Below, piece after piece: positions 46,850 to 57,606 of a DNA stretch of 64,000 nucleotides. Below the pieces are notes generated by a model. The model did not search any database, was not told where the DNA came from, and saw only the letters and a program-made list of their open reading frames with translations. The stretch lies in NCBI RefSeq assembly GCF_008711285.1, contig NZ_VXDC01000009.1, forward strand, positions 62,001-126,000, read 5' to 3'. Position 1 is the stretch's first letter. Each line of letters begins with the position of its first letter. This DNA comes from Roseibium aquae (GTDB lineage: Bacteria > Pseudomonadota > Alphaproteobacteria > Rhizobiales > Stappiaceae). A program made the translations under genes and the position numbers.

Positions 46850-48280
46850 ATGTCATTCAATACCCTCGGTCTTAGCGAGAAGGTCCTCTCGGCTGTCGAA
46901 GCAGCCGGGTATACGACGCCGACAGCCATCCAAGCAGGCGCTATCCCTCATGTGTTGGAGCGCCGCGACATTCTCGGCATCGCGCAAACGGGAACCGGAA
47001 AGACCGCAAGTTTCACGCTTCCGATGCTCACACTTCTGGAAAAAGGGCGCGCCCGGGCACGGATGCCCCGCACCTTGATCCTGGAACCGACCCGAGAACT
47101 GGCAGCCCAGGTCGAGGAGAATTTCGAGAAATACGGTGTCAACCACAAACTGAATGTCGCACTCCTGATCGGCGGCGTGTCATTCGGCGACCAGGACAAG
47201 AAGCTTGATCGGGGCACCGATGTTTTGATTGCGACACCGGGCCGTCTTCTGGATCATTTCGAACGTGGAAAGCTTCTTCTGCAAGGCGTAGAGGTTCTGG
47301 TGATCGACGAAGCGGACCGCATGCTTGACATGGGCTTCATTCCCGATATCGAGCGGATCTGCAAGCTGATCCCCTTCACGCGGCAAACCTTGTTTTTCTC
47401 GGCAACCATGCCGCCAGAAATCAAACGGCTGACCGAAGCCTTCTTGCAAAATCCCGTCCGGATCGAGGTCGCTCCGACTTCTTCCACCGCGGAGAACGTG
47501 ACCCAGCTGCTCGCTTCGACCGGCGGCAAGGACTTCGACAAGCGGGCGACATTGCGCGAACTGCTCGAAGGCTCGGAAGATCTCCAGAATGCCATCGTGT
47601 TCTGCAATCGGAAGCGGGACATCGGCACATTGTTCCGCTCGCTGGAGCGGCACGGATACAGTGTCGGTTCCCTCCATGGGGACATGGACCAGCGGACGCG
47701 CATGACCACGCTGGACAACTTCCGCAAGGGGACCATCACCCTGCTCGTGGCCAGCGATGTCGCGGCCCGTGGGCTTGATATCCCGGAAGTCAGCCATGTG
47801 TTCAACTACGACGTTCCCAGCCATGCGGAGGACTACGTTCACCGGATTGGCCGCACCGGGCGCGCCGGGCGAAAGGGCACGGCCTTCACACTGGTGACAA
47901 CCAGCGACCAGAAATATCTCGATGCGATCGAAAGCCTGATCAACAAGAAAATCGATTGGATCGGTGAGCCGATCGATTTCGAGGCTGCCGCAGAAGAGCG
48001 CAAGGCCCGCAAACGCGGCAAGGGACCGAAGTCGGAGGAGACAGCGCCCGCTCCCGAAAAACCCAGAGCTCCGCGCAGCCCGAAGCCGAAGGCCGAAGAC
48101 CGCACACCGGTGGATCCCGGCCCGGTTGCGGAACAAGACTTCAGACCTCCAACTCGGAGGGATCGCGAGCCGAAACGGGCCAACCGCGAACAACGGTCCG
48201 ACAACCAGCCGGCCTTCAGCCCGGGAACGCATATTCCTGCGTTCCTTTTGCGCGAGGCCCGGCCCCGCAAGGCGTCATAA
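46850..48280 (+). CDS. RhlE-type DEAD-box RNA helicase
   Basis: 476 aa. Q motif TPTAIQAGAIP, motif I AQTGTGKTASF, motif Ia PTRELAAQ, DEAD in VLVIDEADRMLDMGF, SAT in LFFSATMPPEI, and motif VI YVHRIGRTGRAGR. A basic, Pro-rich tail of about 100 residues follows the core, as in RhlE proteins that act in ribosome assembly or mRNA decay. The 269 bases upstream include an inverted repeat and a TTGACA promoter. Which RNA it acts on cannot be read from the sequence. Confidence 0.92.
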   Translation: MSFNTLGLSEKVLSAVEAAGYTTPTAIQAGAIPHVLERRDILGIAQTGTGKTASFTLPMLTLLEKGRARARMPRTLILEPTRELAAQVEENFEKYGVNHKLNVALLIGGVSFGDQDKKLDRGTDVLIATPGRLLDHFERGKLLLQGVEVLVIDEADRMLDMGFIPDIERICKLIPFTRQTLFFSATMPPEIKRLTEAFLQNPVRIEVAPTSSTAENVTQLLASTGGKDFDKRATLRELLEGSEDLQNAIVFCNRKRDIGTLFRSLERHGYSVGSLHGDMDQRTRMTTLDNFRKGTITLLVASDVAARGLDIPEVSHVFNYDVPSHAEDYVHRIGRTGRAGRKGTAFTLVTTSDQKYLDAIESLINKKIDWIGEPIDFEAAAEERKARKRGKGPKSEETAPAPEKPRAPRSPKPKAEDRTPVDPGPVAEQDFRPPTRRDREPKRANREQRSDNQPAFSPGTHIPAFLLREARPRKAS

Positions 48281-48403
48281 CGGCGCCTGCGGTATTCTTT
48301 TTGTTAGGCTTAACCTGACCTTAAAACATCTGCTGGAAACTCCACCTCAAGATGAACCGATCTGATAGTGAGGTCGGGCCGTCTTTTGGCTTTGGGATGG
48401 CAA

Positions 48404-49468
48404 ATGGCAGATGAAGACGACTACCTGCGGACCATCGTTTATGGTGAATCCGCCATTTCATACATCAAACGCAATACGCTGCCAGCGTACCCGCGGTCCT
48501 ATGAGCTTTGGTATACTTACTCTGCCGGGTACAATCACGGCCTGAACCGGGCGATCAACGAGCTGCTGAAGGAAAACGGGCGTGTTACGTCCGAACAGAT
48601 GCAGTCGATCTATGGAAAGTTCCTGTCTCCCAACCGCCTCGGTGACCAACTGGACGAAGTCGGCCAGAAGGTTGCCAGTGAGGTGGAGGATCTGATCGAC
48701 ACGCTGAAGCTGAGCGCCGACGCGACCTCCGATTATGGCGCGACCCTCGAGCAAGCCAATGAAAAGCTGAAAAACGTCAAGGATCCAAGCAAACTTCAGA
48801 CCGTACTGGCGCATATGGTCAAATCGACCCATGCCGCTGTGGCCGCGAACCGTGCGCTTGAAACGCAACTGCTGGATTCCAAACGTCAAATTGAAACGCT
48901 CCAGACAAGTCTTGAAGCCATCCGGTACGAATCGCTAACGGATGAGCTGACAACGCTGAGCAACCGGAAGCATTTCGACAACACACTTGAGCGCGCGGTC
49001 ACGCACGCCAAGGACACCAAATCGAGCTTTGCCCTCCTGCTCACCGACATCGACCATTTCAAAAAATTCAACGACACCTACGGACACCAGACTGGCGATC
49101 AGGTGCTCCGGCTCGTCGCTCTATCGGTGAAACAAAACGTCAAGGGTCAGGACACGGCCTGCCGCTATGGCGGGGAAGAATTTGCCATCATCCTTCCGCA
49201 TTCCAGCCTGAAAGAGGCGACTGAAGTTGCCGAGCGGATCCGCAAGGCCGTGATGTCGAAGGAACTTGTCAAACGCTCCACGGGCGAAAACCTCGGCAGG
49301 ATCACCATTTCGATCGGTGTGTCGACATTTCATCAAAATGATACCCAAGAGACCATCGTCCAACGGGCCGACGAGGCGCTTTACGCCGCAAAACGGGATG
49401 GCCGGAACATGGTCAAGACCGAACGGGACCTTGAAGCCTCAAGCTCCACCCGGCATGGCGCCGCCTGA
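48404..49468 (+). CDS. Diguanylate cyclase with N-terminal coiled coil
   Basis: 354 aa. A C-terminal GGDEF domain has the active site RYGGEEFAIIL (GGEEF form) and the metal site TDIDHFKKFNDTYGHQTGD, so it should make cyclic di-GMP. The inhibitory I-site, normally RxxD five residues before the active site, reads KGQD; the Arg is lost and product inhibition may be weak. The N-terminal 190 residues are helical and soluble with a coiled coil near residues 150-190; no membrane helix. GGGATGG precedes the ATG at 48404. Confidence 0.9.
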   Translation: MADEDDYLRTIVYGESAISYIKRNTLPAYPRSYELWYTYSAGYNHGLNRAINELLKENGRVTSEQMQSIYGKFLSPNRLGDQLDEVGQKVASEVEDLIDTLKLSADATSDYGATLEQANEKLKNVKDPSKLQTVLAHMVKSTHAAVAANRALETQLLDSKRQIETLQTSLEAIRYESLTDELTTLSNRKHFDNTLERAVTHAKDTKSSFALLLTDIDHFKKFNDTYGHQTGDQVLRLVALSVKQNVKGQDTACRYGGEEFAIILPHSSLKEATEVAERIRKAVMSKELVKRSTGENLGRITISIGVSTFHQNDTQETIVQRADEALYAAKRDGRNMVKTERDLEASSSTRHGAA

Positions 49469-49490
49469 GCGCGGTGTTCAGGCAGGCAGG

Positions 49491-49516
49491 CGCGGACCAG
49501 GCGGGTCCGTGTTTTT
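49491..49516 (+). terminator. Intrinsic terminator after the diguanylate cyclase gene
   Basis: CGGACC (49493-49498), loop AGGCG, GGTCCG (49504-49509), with outer C-G and G-U pairs, then T5 (49512-49516). It lies 24 bases after the stop and faces the tenA end. Confidence 0.8.
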
Positions 49517-49610
49517 CACACTCGATGAATGTCTAAGGCTTGAAGGACAGAGCCTGTCGGGTCTCTCATGAAACGCTTGAGAAAACTTGCGCCGGCAAAC
49601 GCGGCAGACA

Positions 49611-50282
49611 TCAGCGTTTGCCGGGATAATTCAGGCCCATCTGCCAAAAATCCGCCTCAAGAGCACTGGCCTTGCCAAACAGCTTCAACAAGCGGGGATA
49701 CCGGTTTTCGGTGAGGTAGATGTCAGCCGTTTGATCGATCCAGGCCAAAAAGCCCGCGGCGACCCGCGTATAGGCTTCGCCGGAATATTCGTCGATCCAG
49801 CGCCGATAGGGATTGGCATGCAGCCCATCCCCATGCCGGTCGGCAAGCGTGCGCCCGATTTCCGCATACCCGAGGATACATGGTGCGAGGGCCACCTGCA
49901 GATCAAGCAGATCCCCTGCCATACCAGCCTCAAGCACAAACCGCGTATAAGCCATGGTCTGGGTCATTTCCGGGGCGGTTTCGATGGCTGTCCGATCGAG
50001 ACCCCACTCCCGGCAAAGCTCCAGATGCAGATTTAACTCCACATCGAGAATGGCCTTCACACCCTCAAGGGCCTGGTACATGTCGCCGGTGTCGGGGCTT
50101 TTGTAGATCGCCAGCGCGTACGCACGCGCAAACTGGATCAGGAAAAGATAGTCCTGTACCAAATAGTGCTTGAATGCATCCAGGGGAAGATCGCCCTGGC
50201 CCAACTTCCGGACGAAGGGGTGATCGACATAGGATGTCCAGACCTCTGGAGCATCGGCCTTCAAACGGTCAAACAGGGTCAT
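49611..50282 (-). CDS. tenA: TenA family aminopyrimidine aminohydrolase (thiaminase II)
   Basis: 223 aa. TenA salvages base-degraded thiamine by hydrolysing aminopyrimidines. The conserved Cys is in VALAPCILGYAEIG; AFKHYLVQDYLFLIQFARAYA near residue 35 and the C-terminal ENRYPRLLKLFGKASALEADFW region, with Glu near the end, fit the family. The start at 50282 is chosen; the longer frame overlaps the sufA end. It follows sufA by 32 bases in the same direction, so it may be the last gene of the suf transcript. Confidence 0.9.
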   Translation of the reverse strand: MTLFDRLKADAPEVWTSYVDHPFVRKLGQGDLPLDAFKHYLVQDYLFLIQFARAYALAIYKSPDTGDMYQALEGVKAILDVELNLHLELCREWGLDRTAIETAPEMTQTMAYTRFVLEAGMAGDLLDLQVALAPCILGYAEIGRTLADRHGDGLHANPYRRWIDEYSGEAYTRVAAGFLAWIDQTADIYLTENRYPRLLKLFGKASALEADFWQMGLNYPGKR

Positions 50283-50314
50283 GAAAAAACGGTCTTCTTT
50301 GACACCAATGGCGA

Positions 50315-50689
50315 TCAGCGGGCCAAGAGGGCAGGATCTGCGGCCTGGAGAGAGATGGATTCGCCGCAACCACAAGCCGATACTTCATTCGGGTTCTTGA
50401 AGACAAACCCCGACCGGAACTTGGTGATCTCAAAATCCATTTCGGTGCCAAGAAGAAACAATACGGCCGACGGATCGACGAAAAGGGTGGCGCCCTTGTC
50501 ATCGATACGATCATCCCCGGGTTTTGGCTCGTTCACGAGATCCATGGTGTACTCCATGCCAGCGCAGCCGCCCTTTTTGATCCCGACCCGAAGGCCAAGA
50601 ACGTCCGTGTCGGCGTTGTCCACCAGTTCCCGCACGCGCTCGGCGGCGGCATCCGTCATGGTCATCACCTGAAATTTGCCGGCGGGCAT
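50315..50689 (-). CDS. sufA: Fe-S cluster assembly scaffold SufA
   Basis: 124 aa A-type carrier. Cys42 in KKGGCAGMEYTMD and Cys106/Cys108 in SACGCGESI are the cluster ligands. The ATG at 50689 is used because AGAGG then lies six bases upstream; the ATG at 50695 would touch it. It is the seventh suf gene, 76 bases after sufT. Confidence 0.94.
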   Translation of the reverse strand: MPAGKFQVMTMTDAAAERVRELVDNADTDVLGLRVGIKKGGCAGMEYTMDLVNEPKPGDDRIDDKGATLFVDPSAVLFLLGTEMDFEITKFRSGFVFKNPNEVSACGCGESISLQAADPALLAR

Positions 50690-50765
50690 GATCATCCTCT
50701 TTGGCTTGGTTGCGGGTCTAACCTGATATGGAAACTCAAGTTAACACATAAAAGGGAGGCGGTCA

Positions 50766-51161
50766 TCAATACCAGTTGAGTGCGACCTTCGCCTCTTCGG
50801 ACATCCGGTCCGGGGTCCAGGGCGGGTCAAACACCATGTCGACATTCACATGGCCGACGCCCGCGACGGACGACACCGCATCCGATACCCAGCCCGGCAT
50901 TTCGCCGGCCACCGGACAGCCCGGCGCGGTCAGCGTCATGTCGATATTGATCGACCGGTCGTCTTCAATATCGACCTTGTAGATCAGACCGAGTTCATAG
51001 ACGTCCACCGGGATTTCGGGATCGTAAACCGTCTTCAGGGCCCCGATGATGTCCGTGGTCAAACGCTCCAATTCTTCCTGGGGGAGCGCGCTGGTGCTTG
51101 AAACATTCGCCTGGACTTCGGTCCCATCGGGGCCCGCATCTATGCTGCTTGGATTATCCAT
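50766..51161 (-). CDS. sufT: SufT, DUF59 Fe-S assembly factor
   Basis: 131 aa MIP18/DUF59 protein, also called SufX in related operons. DPEIPVDVYELGLIYKVDIE and TLTAPGCPVAGEMPGWV carry the family's acidic and Cys motifs, and DPPWTPDRMSEEAKVALNWY is the conserved C-terminus. It helps mature Fe-S proteins under high demand. The start at 51161 has GGGATGG upstream; 51170 is in frame. It begins 11 bases after sufS. PaaD (2752) is a paralogous domain in this window. Confidence 0.93.
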   Translation of the reverse strand: MDNPSSIDAGPDGTEVQANVSSTSALPQEELERLTTDIIGALKTVYDPEIPVDVYELGLIYKVDIEDDRSINIDMTLTAPGCPVAGEMPGWVSDAVSSVAGVGHVNVDMVFDPPWTPDRMSEEAKVALNWY

Positions 51162-51172
51162 CGGTTCCATCC

Positions 51173-52432
51173 CTATCCGAAGAACGCCTGAGCCTTGTGG
51201 AGGGCTTCACACAGGGCGTCCACTTCCGATTTCGTATTATACATGCCAAAGCTCGCCCGGCACGTCGAGGTCACGCCATAGCGCGACAGCAGCGGCTGGG
51301 CACAGTGGGTTCCGGCCCGCACGGCCACCCCGGAGCGGTCGATGATCGTTGCCACGTCATGGGCATGCGCGCCTTCGATCTCGAAAGAGACAATCGCCCC
51401 CTTCCCGGGCGCAGTGCCGAAAATCCGCAGGGAGTTGATTTCGGACAAGCGCTGGTGGGCATAGTCCTTCAAGTCCGCCTCATGCGCGGCAATCCGGTCC
51501 CGCCCGATCCGCTCCATGTAGGTCAGCGCGGCCCCCAGGCCGATGGCCTGGACAATGGGCGGCGTTCCCGCTTCGAAGCGATGCGGCGGATCATTGTAAG
51601 TGACCGCGTCTTCCGTGACATCGAGGATCATCTCGCCGCCGCCATTGAACGGCTTCATCTGCTTCAACTGCTCTGATTTGCCCCACAGCACGCCAATGCC
51701 CGACGGGCCATAAACCTTGTGTCCGGTGAAGCAGTAGAAATCGCAGCCCAGATCCTGCACATCCACATGCATGTGGACGGCGGCCTGGCTGCCATCGACC
51801 AGAACCGGAATGCCCCGCTCATGGGCGATGCGGCACACGTCCTTGATCGGTACCACGGTGCCGAGCACATTGGACATGTGAGTGATCGCGACAAGTCTGG
51901 TCTTGTCTGTCAGAGCGTCGGCAAAGGCATCGAGGTCAAAGGAGCCATCCTCCCGGACATAGACCCATTTGAGCACCGCGCCCTTGCGTTCACGGTGAAA
52001 GTGCCAGGGCACAATGTTGGAATGGTGCTCCATGATGGACAAGACAATCTCATCGCCTTCCCCGATCCGGTCATCCCCGAAGCCGTAGGACACCAGATTG
52101 ATCGCCTCGGTGGTCGAGCGCGTGAAGATCACCTCGTCGACACTCGGGGCGTTGAGGAACCGGCGCACGGTCTCGCGCGCCGCCTCGTAGTTGTCCGTCG
52201 CCGTGTTGGACAGGTAGTGCAGGCCGCGGTGGACGTTCGCATACTCATGGCCATAGGCATGGGAGACCGCATCGATGACCGCCTGCGGCTTTTGCGCTGA
52301 TGCTCCATTGTCCAGATAGACCAATGGTTTGCCGTAGACCTCCCGGGCCAGGATCGGAAAATCCCTCCGGATTGCCTCGACGTCATAAGCCAGATCGGTT
52401 GCGGGCGGTGTGTGTGCGGTTGCGACCGTCAT
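51173..52432 (-). CDS. sufS: Cysteine desulfurase SufS
   Basis: 419 aa PLP enzyme that releases sulfur from cysteine for cluster building. The PLP Lys is in DFYCFTGHKVYGPSGIGVLWG; the catalytic Cys is in ATSTCRASFGMYNTKSEVDA-type motif near the C-terminus (VTSTCRASFGMYNT), marking a group II desulfurase. It follows sufD by 22 bases. A second, group I-like desulfurase heads the operon. Confidence 0.95.
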   Translation of the reverse strand: MTVATAHTPPATDLAYDVEAIRRDFPILAREVYGKPLVYLDNGASAQKPQAVIDAVSHAYGHEYANVHRGLHYLSNTATDNYEAARETVRRFLNAPSVDEVIFTRSTTEAINLVSYGFGDDRIGEGDEIVLSIMEHHSNIVPWHFHRERKGAVLKWVYVREDGSFDLDAFADALTDKTRLVAITHMSNVLGTVVPIKDVCRIAHERGIPVLVDGSQAAVHMHVDVQDLGCDFYCFTGHKVYGPSGIGVLWGKSEQLKQMKPFNGGGEMILDVTEDAVTYNDPPHRFEAGTPPIVQAIGLGAALTYMERIGRDRIAAHEADLKDYAHQRLSEINSLRIFGTAPGKGAIVSFEIEGAHAHDVATIIDRSGVAVRAGTHCAQPLLSRYGVTSTCRASFGMYNTKSEVDALCEALHKAQAFFG

Positions 52433-52454
52433 GCGGTGCTGCTCCTTAGGTTCG

Positions 52455-53771
52455 TCAAGCGGCGAGCCAGTCGCGAACGCGGGTCTCCAGACCGGCGGTC
52501 ACGTCGTCCTCGTCGTATTCCTCAATGGCTTCGGCCAGGAACGCCAGAACAAGAAGGGTCTTTGCCTCGTCCTCCGGAATCCCGCGGGCCCGCAGATAAA
52601 ACAGGAGATCTTCATCGATCTGACCGCTCGTCGCTCCGTGGGCGCAGATCACGTCATCGGCAAAGATCTCCAGTTCCGGCTTGTTCGCCATCTCTGCCTC
52701 TTCAGACAGAAGTAGGGCCTGGGTCATCATTTCGCCATCGGTTTTCTGCGCATGGGGCGCGACATTGATCCGCCCCTGGTAGACACCGCGCGCCTGGCCA
52801 TCCAGCACGGTCTTGAAGAATTCCCGGCTGTTGCAATGCGGAACGGCGTGATCGACGATCAGGGTTTGATCCGCAAGGTGCGAGGCGCGCGCCATGCTGA
52901 CCCCATAGATCTTGGCCTCGGAATTCTCGCCGACAAAATGGATGAACTGCTGGTTCCGGACAAAATCCGGGCCTGCGACAAAACCGAGCGACTTGAAAAG
53001 GCAGCCTTCGCCGAGGGTCGCGATGGTCGTGCATAGGCGCGGTGCGGGCGCATCGCCCGCGATCAGGCGCGTGGCGGCCACATTCGCCTTGTCGCCCACC
53101 TGATAATCGAACACGGCGTTGATTTCGCCCGCGCCGGCATCACCGGTGAAGGTTTCAAGAAGGCGAAGCTTCGCGCCGGCGCCGACCCTGATGCGGCTGC
53201 GGGTCACGCATGCCCCGTGCGAGGCCGCGACGTGAACCAGTTCAATGGGTTTGGACACCTCCGCTCCATCGGCGACCGTGATCACAACGCCGCCCTGCAC
53301 GAAAGCGGTATTCAGCGCGACAATCCCGTCGCCAGGCGCGGTCTTCGGCGCCCCCAAGAGCTGCGATCCTCCGTCTTCGGTCAGGGCCTTTGCGAAATCG
53401 GCGACCGAAACGCCTTCGGCCTGCAAGTCTGCCAGATCGCTGACCTCCGGTGCAAAATTCCCATTGGCGATCACGATCCGGTACCGGTCGAGTTCGCCGT
53501 AGCTGTCTTGCACGTTCAAGGCCTGCCGCACGGCTGCGGCTTCGGCCGGAGCGGCCAAAGGTGCAGCCGACTTCATGAAGGCGCGCAGATCGGAATACTT
53601 GTATTCCTCCACCCGGCGGTGCGGAAGGCCCTTGTCCTGGATCTGCGCCAAAGATGCCGCACGCAGTGCGCCAACTGACACGGATCCGGCCAAGCTCTCG
53701 CGCGCTGTCTCAAACCGCGCGATCAGGTCCGTTTCGCCCTGGGTGTGCTTGATTGGGGTATTGGCATTCAT
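52455..53771 (-). CDS. sufD: Fe-S assembly protein SufD
   Basis: 438 aa. The C-terminal half has the SufB/SufD core: AKIYGVSMARASHLADQTL, HNxREFFK-like HCNSREFFKTVLDGQARGVY and EIFADDVICAHGATSGQIDE. It pairs with SufB in the SufBC2D scaffold. It starts 18 bases after sufC and ends 22 bases before sufS. Confidence 0.95.
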   Translation of the reverse strand: MNANTPIKHTQGETDLIARFETARESLAGSVSVGALRAASLAQIQDKGLPHRRVEEYKYSDLRAFMKSAAPLAAPAEAAAVRQALNVQDSYGELDRYRIVIANGNFAPEVSDLADLQAEGVSVADFAKALTEDGGSQLLGAPKTAPGDGIVALNTAFVQGGVVITVADGAEVSKPIELVHVAASHGACVTRSRIRVGAGAKLRLLETFTGDAGAGEINAVFDYQVGDKANVAATRLIAGDAPAPRLCTTIATLGEGCLFKSLGFVAGPDFVRNQQFIHFVGENSEAKIYGVSMARASHLADQTLIVDHAVPHCNSREFFKTVLDGQARGVYQGRINVAPHAQKTDGEMMTQALLLSEEAEMANKPELEIFADDVICAHGATSGQIDEDLLFYLRARGIPEDEAKTLLVLAFLAEAIEEYDEDDVTAGLETRVRDWLAA

Positions 53772-53788
53772 ATCGCTCTCCCCTTGGC

Positions 53789-54544
53789 TCAGGCGGCCGC
53801 GTCGATGAAATCGGCGTACCCGTTCTTCTCCAGCTCCAGCGCCAGATCCTTGTCGCCGGTCTTGACGATCTTGCCCTTGGACAGGACGTGAACGACATCC
53901 GGGACAATGTGGTCGAGCAGACGCTGGTAGTGCGTGATCACAATCATGGCCCGGTTCGGCGAACGCAGCTTGTTAACGCCATCGGAGACAACCCGGAGCG
54001 CATCGATGTCGAGGCCGGAGTCTGTTTCATCCAGAACGCAGAGTTTCGGCTCCAGCAGCGACATTTGCAGGATCTCGGCCCGCTTTTTCTCACCGCCGGA
54101 AAAGCCCACGTTCAGCGGCCGCTTGAGCATGTCCATGGACACGTTCAGGTGCGCGGCAGCTTCCTTCACGCGCTTCATGAAGTCCGGAATGGACAGCGCG
54201 TCTTCGCCGCGCGCCTTGCGCTGCGCGTTCATGGCCGTCTTCAGGAATTCCATGGTGGCGACACCCGGAATTTCGATCGGGTACTGGAATGCCAGGAAGA
54301 GGCCGGCGGCCGCGCGCTCGTCAGGCTCCATGTCGAGCATGTTCTCGCCGTTGAACAGGATCTCGCCTTCGGTGACCTCATAGTCTTCCTTACCCGCGAG
54401 AATATAGGAGAGCGTGGACTTTCCGGAGCCGTTCGGGCCCATGATGGCGTGCACTTCACCCGGCTTCACGGTCAGGTCGATGCCGCGCAGGATTTCGGTT
54501 TCGTCTTCCGCAATGCGGGCGTGGAGGTTTTTGATCTCAAGCAT
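53789..54544 (-). CDS. sufC: Fe-S assembly ATPase SufC
   Basis: 251 aa ABC-type ATPase of the SufBC2D scaffold. Walker A MGPNGSGKSTLSYILAG, signature region VGFSGGEKKRAEILQMSLL, Walker B CVLDETDSGLDIDALR and switch His in IVITHYQRLLDHI. Cytoplasmic, not a transporter. It lies 68 bases after sufB. Confidence 0.98.
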   Translation of the reverse strand: MLEIKNLHARIAEDETEILRGIDLTVKPGEVHAIMGPNGSGKSTLSYILAGKEDYEVTEGEILFNGENMLDMEPDERAAAGLFLAFQYPIEIPGVATMEFLKTAMNAQRKARGEDALSIPDFMKRVKEAAAHLNVSMDMLKRPLNVGFSGGEKKRAEILQMSLLEPKLCVLDETDSGLDIDALRVVSDGVNKLRSPNRAMIVITHYQRLLDHIVPDVVHVLSKGKIVKTGDKDLALELEKNGYADFIDAAA

Positions 54545-54612
54545 CAGAGTGTTTCCTGAATTTTATGCGGCGCGTCTTGGCGCCAGAACTGTAAAGAACG
54601 GGTGGCAGCCGC

Positions 54613-56085
<1,473 letters not shown>

Positions 56086-56202
56086 GGTTTCATCTCCATA
56101 AGTTCGGGGTTCAAAGCCCCGACCGTGGGTTTAAATGTTCCCAGGCATCGCCAAAAACGAGGCAGTGCCAGGGGCAGTTGGTTCGCCCAAACCGCTCCGC
56201 CC

Positions 56203-57369
56203 TCAGGCGGCCCGGGTTCGGGCCTCGGGTTTCAAGCGGTCGACGATCGCGGGCCAAACCTCGAGAAACCTCTCGACCTCCGCCTCGCCCGAATCCCAGC
56301 CGAGGCTGATCCGCAGCGCGCAGCGCGCCAAGGCTTCGTCGACGCCCATCGCGGTAAGGACATGAGACACCGACACCTTGCCCGACGAGCACGCGGATCC
56401 GGACGAAACAGATACGCGTTCGAGATCGAAGGCGATCAGTGCGGTTTCGGCCGCAAGGCCCTCAACCGCGAAGCAGAGCGTATTGGGAAGTCTGTGCGCA
56501 TTGCCGCTGAACACGACCGCATCCGGGCAGATGGCAGTCACGCCCGCCTCCAGCCTGTCCCGCAGCGCGCTCAGACGGTGGGTTGTTTCGAGCTCTGCGA
56601 GGGCCGCCTCGGCGGCAGCGCCGAACCCGGCTGCGGCTGCGACATTCTCGGTGCCGGCACGCCGCCAGTTCTCCTGCCCGCCGCCGGTCAGCAAAGGGGC
56701 CGGGACCCTCGCGGTCGATCGGACGACCAGCGCGCCGATCCCTTGGGGACCGCCGATCTTGTGGGCGGACAAGGAGACGGCATCGGCCTGCCATTCATCC
56801 AGATCAATCGCCATCCGGCCCGCGGCCTGGACGGCATCGACATGGAACACGCCGCCATGACCTTGAACCAGTTTTCCGATCTCGGCGAGCGGTTGAACGA
56901 CACCGGTTTCATTATTGGCAGCCATGATGGACACAAGCGCCGGACCGCCCTGCCCCAGCAAATGAGCGAGCGCGTCAAGGTCAATCCTGCCTTGCGAATC
57001 GACGGCCGCAACAGTCTGATCCTTGACGGCAAAGCGCCCGCCGGACGCGACCGAAGGGTGCTCGGTGGCACCGCGGATGAGCCGGTCGAGATAGAGCGGC
57101 GCTCCGTCCGCCTGCCAAACCGGCGTGAGCGCGGTCATGTTGGCTTCCGTGGCCCCGGACACGAACGTCACGGCCCGCGCACGCCGGTTGCACAGCTGCG
57201 CGACAGTCTCGCGGGCAAGCTCAAGCCGCGCCCTGGCTGCCCGGCCATGTGTATGGACCGACGAGGCATTCCCGGTTTCGGCCAATGCCGCGATCATCGC
57301 CTCGCGCGCGGCGGCACGCAACGGTGCTCCGGCGTTGTGGTCGAGATAGATCGGTGCGGCCTTTGGCAT
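56203..57369 (-). CDS. sufS2: Cysteine desulfurase heading the suf operon (SufS2/NifS-like)
   Basis: 388 aa, group I-type desulfurase distinct from SufS. YLDHNAGAPLRAAAREAMIA at the start, EHPSVASGGRFAVKD, PLP Lys in SLSAHKIGGPQGIGAL, and an active Cys in VSSGSACSSGKVSVSHVL. The gene order S2-B-C-D-S1-T-A is that reported in Agrobacterium. The ATG at 57369 is chosen; a start at 57405 adds 12 residues. It follows a promoter with an ICE-like box, so iron (Irr) control is likely. Confidence 0.9.
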   Translation of the reverse strand: MPKAAPIYLDHNAGAPLRAAAREAMIAALAETGNASSVHTHGRAARARLELARETVAQLCNRRARAVTFVSGATEANMTALTPVWQADGAPLYLDRLIRGATEHPSVASGGRFAVKDQTVAAVDSQGRIDLDALAHLLGQGGPALVSIMAANNETGVVQPLAEIGKLVQGHGGVFHVDAVQAAGRMAIDLDEWQADAVSLSAHKIGGPQGIGALVVRSTARVPAPLLTGGGQENWRRAGTENVAAAAGFGAAAEAALAELETTHRLSALRDRLEAGVTAICPDAVVFSGNAHRLPNTLCFAVEGLAAETALIAFDLERVSVSSGSACSSGKVSVSHVLTAMGVDEALARCALRISLGWDSGEAEVERFLEVWPAIVDRLKPEARTRAA

Positions 57370-57556
57370 TGTGAGATCAACGTCCCTTTTCAATCCCGGA
57401 AACAATCAGGCTTTCGAAGATCGGGCCTCTTCGCCCAAAAATTCCGCCTGTTGCACGGAAAGCTTGAAATTTTCCGCACTGGTGACGATAACGAGGCCCG
57501 ACCGAGTGATCCGAATGTCGTTGCCCGCCGCCCTGTCACCAGGCCGGGCTTTCGAA

Positions 57557-57573
57557 TTTCGAATAATTCTAAA
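57557..57573 (-). promoter_or_regulatory. Candidate ICE box (Irr operator) at the suf promoter
   Basis: Read on the minus strand, TTTAGAATTATTCGAAA matches the rhizobial iron control element TTTAGAA-NNN-TTCTAAA at 13 of 14 fixed positions. It begins 4 bases after the -10 hexamer, so bound Irr would block transcription start. Irr is known to control suf genes in relatives; the call here rests on motif and place. Confidence 0.75.
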
Positions 57574-57577
57574 CAAG

Positions 57578-57606
57578 GTTCTAGAAACTCGGAGCTTCAG
57601 AGTCAA
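57578..57606 (-). promoter_or_regulatory. Candidate sigma-70 promoter of the suf operon
   Basis: TTGACT (57606-57601) and TAGAAC (57583-57578) on the minus strand with a 17-base spacer. Transcription would begin near 57571, inside the ICE-like box, with a leader of about 200 bases to the sufS2 start. Confidence 0.6.
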
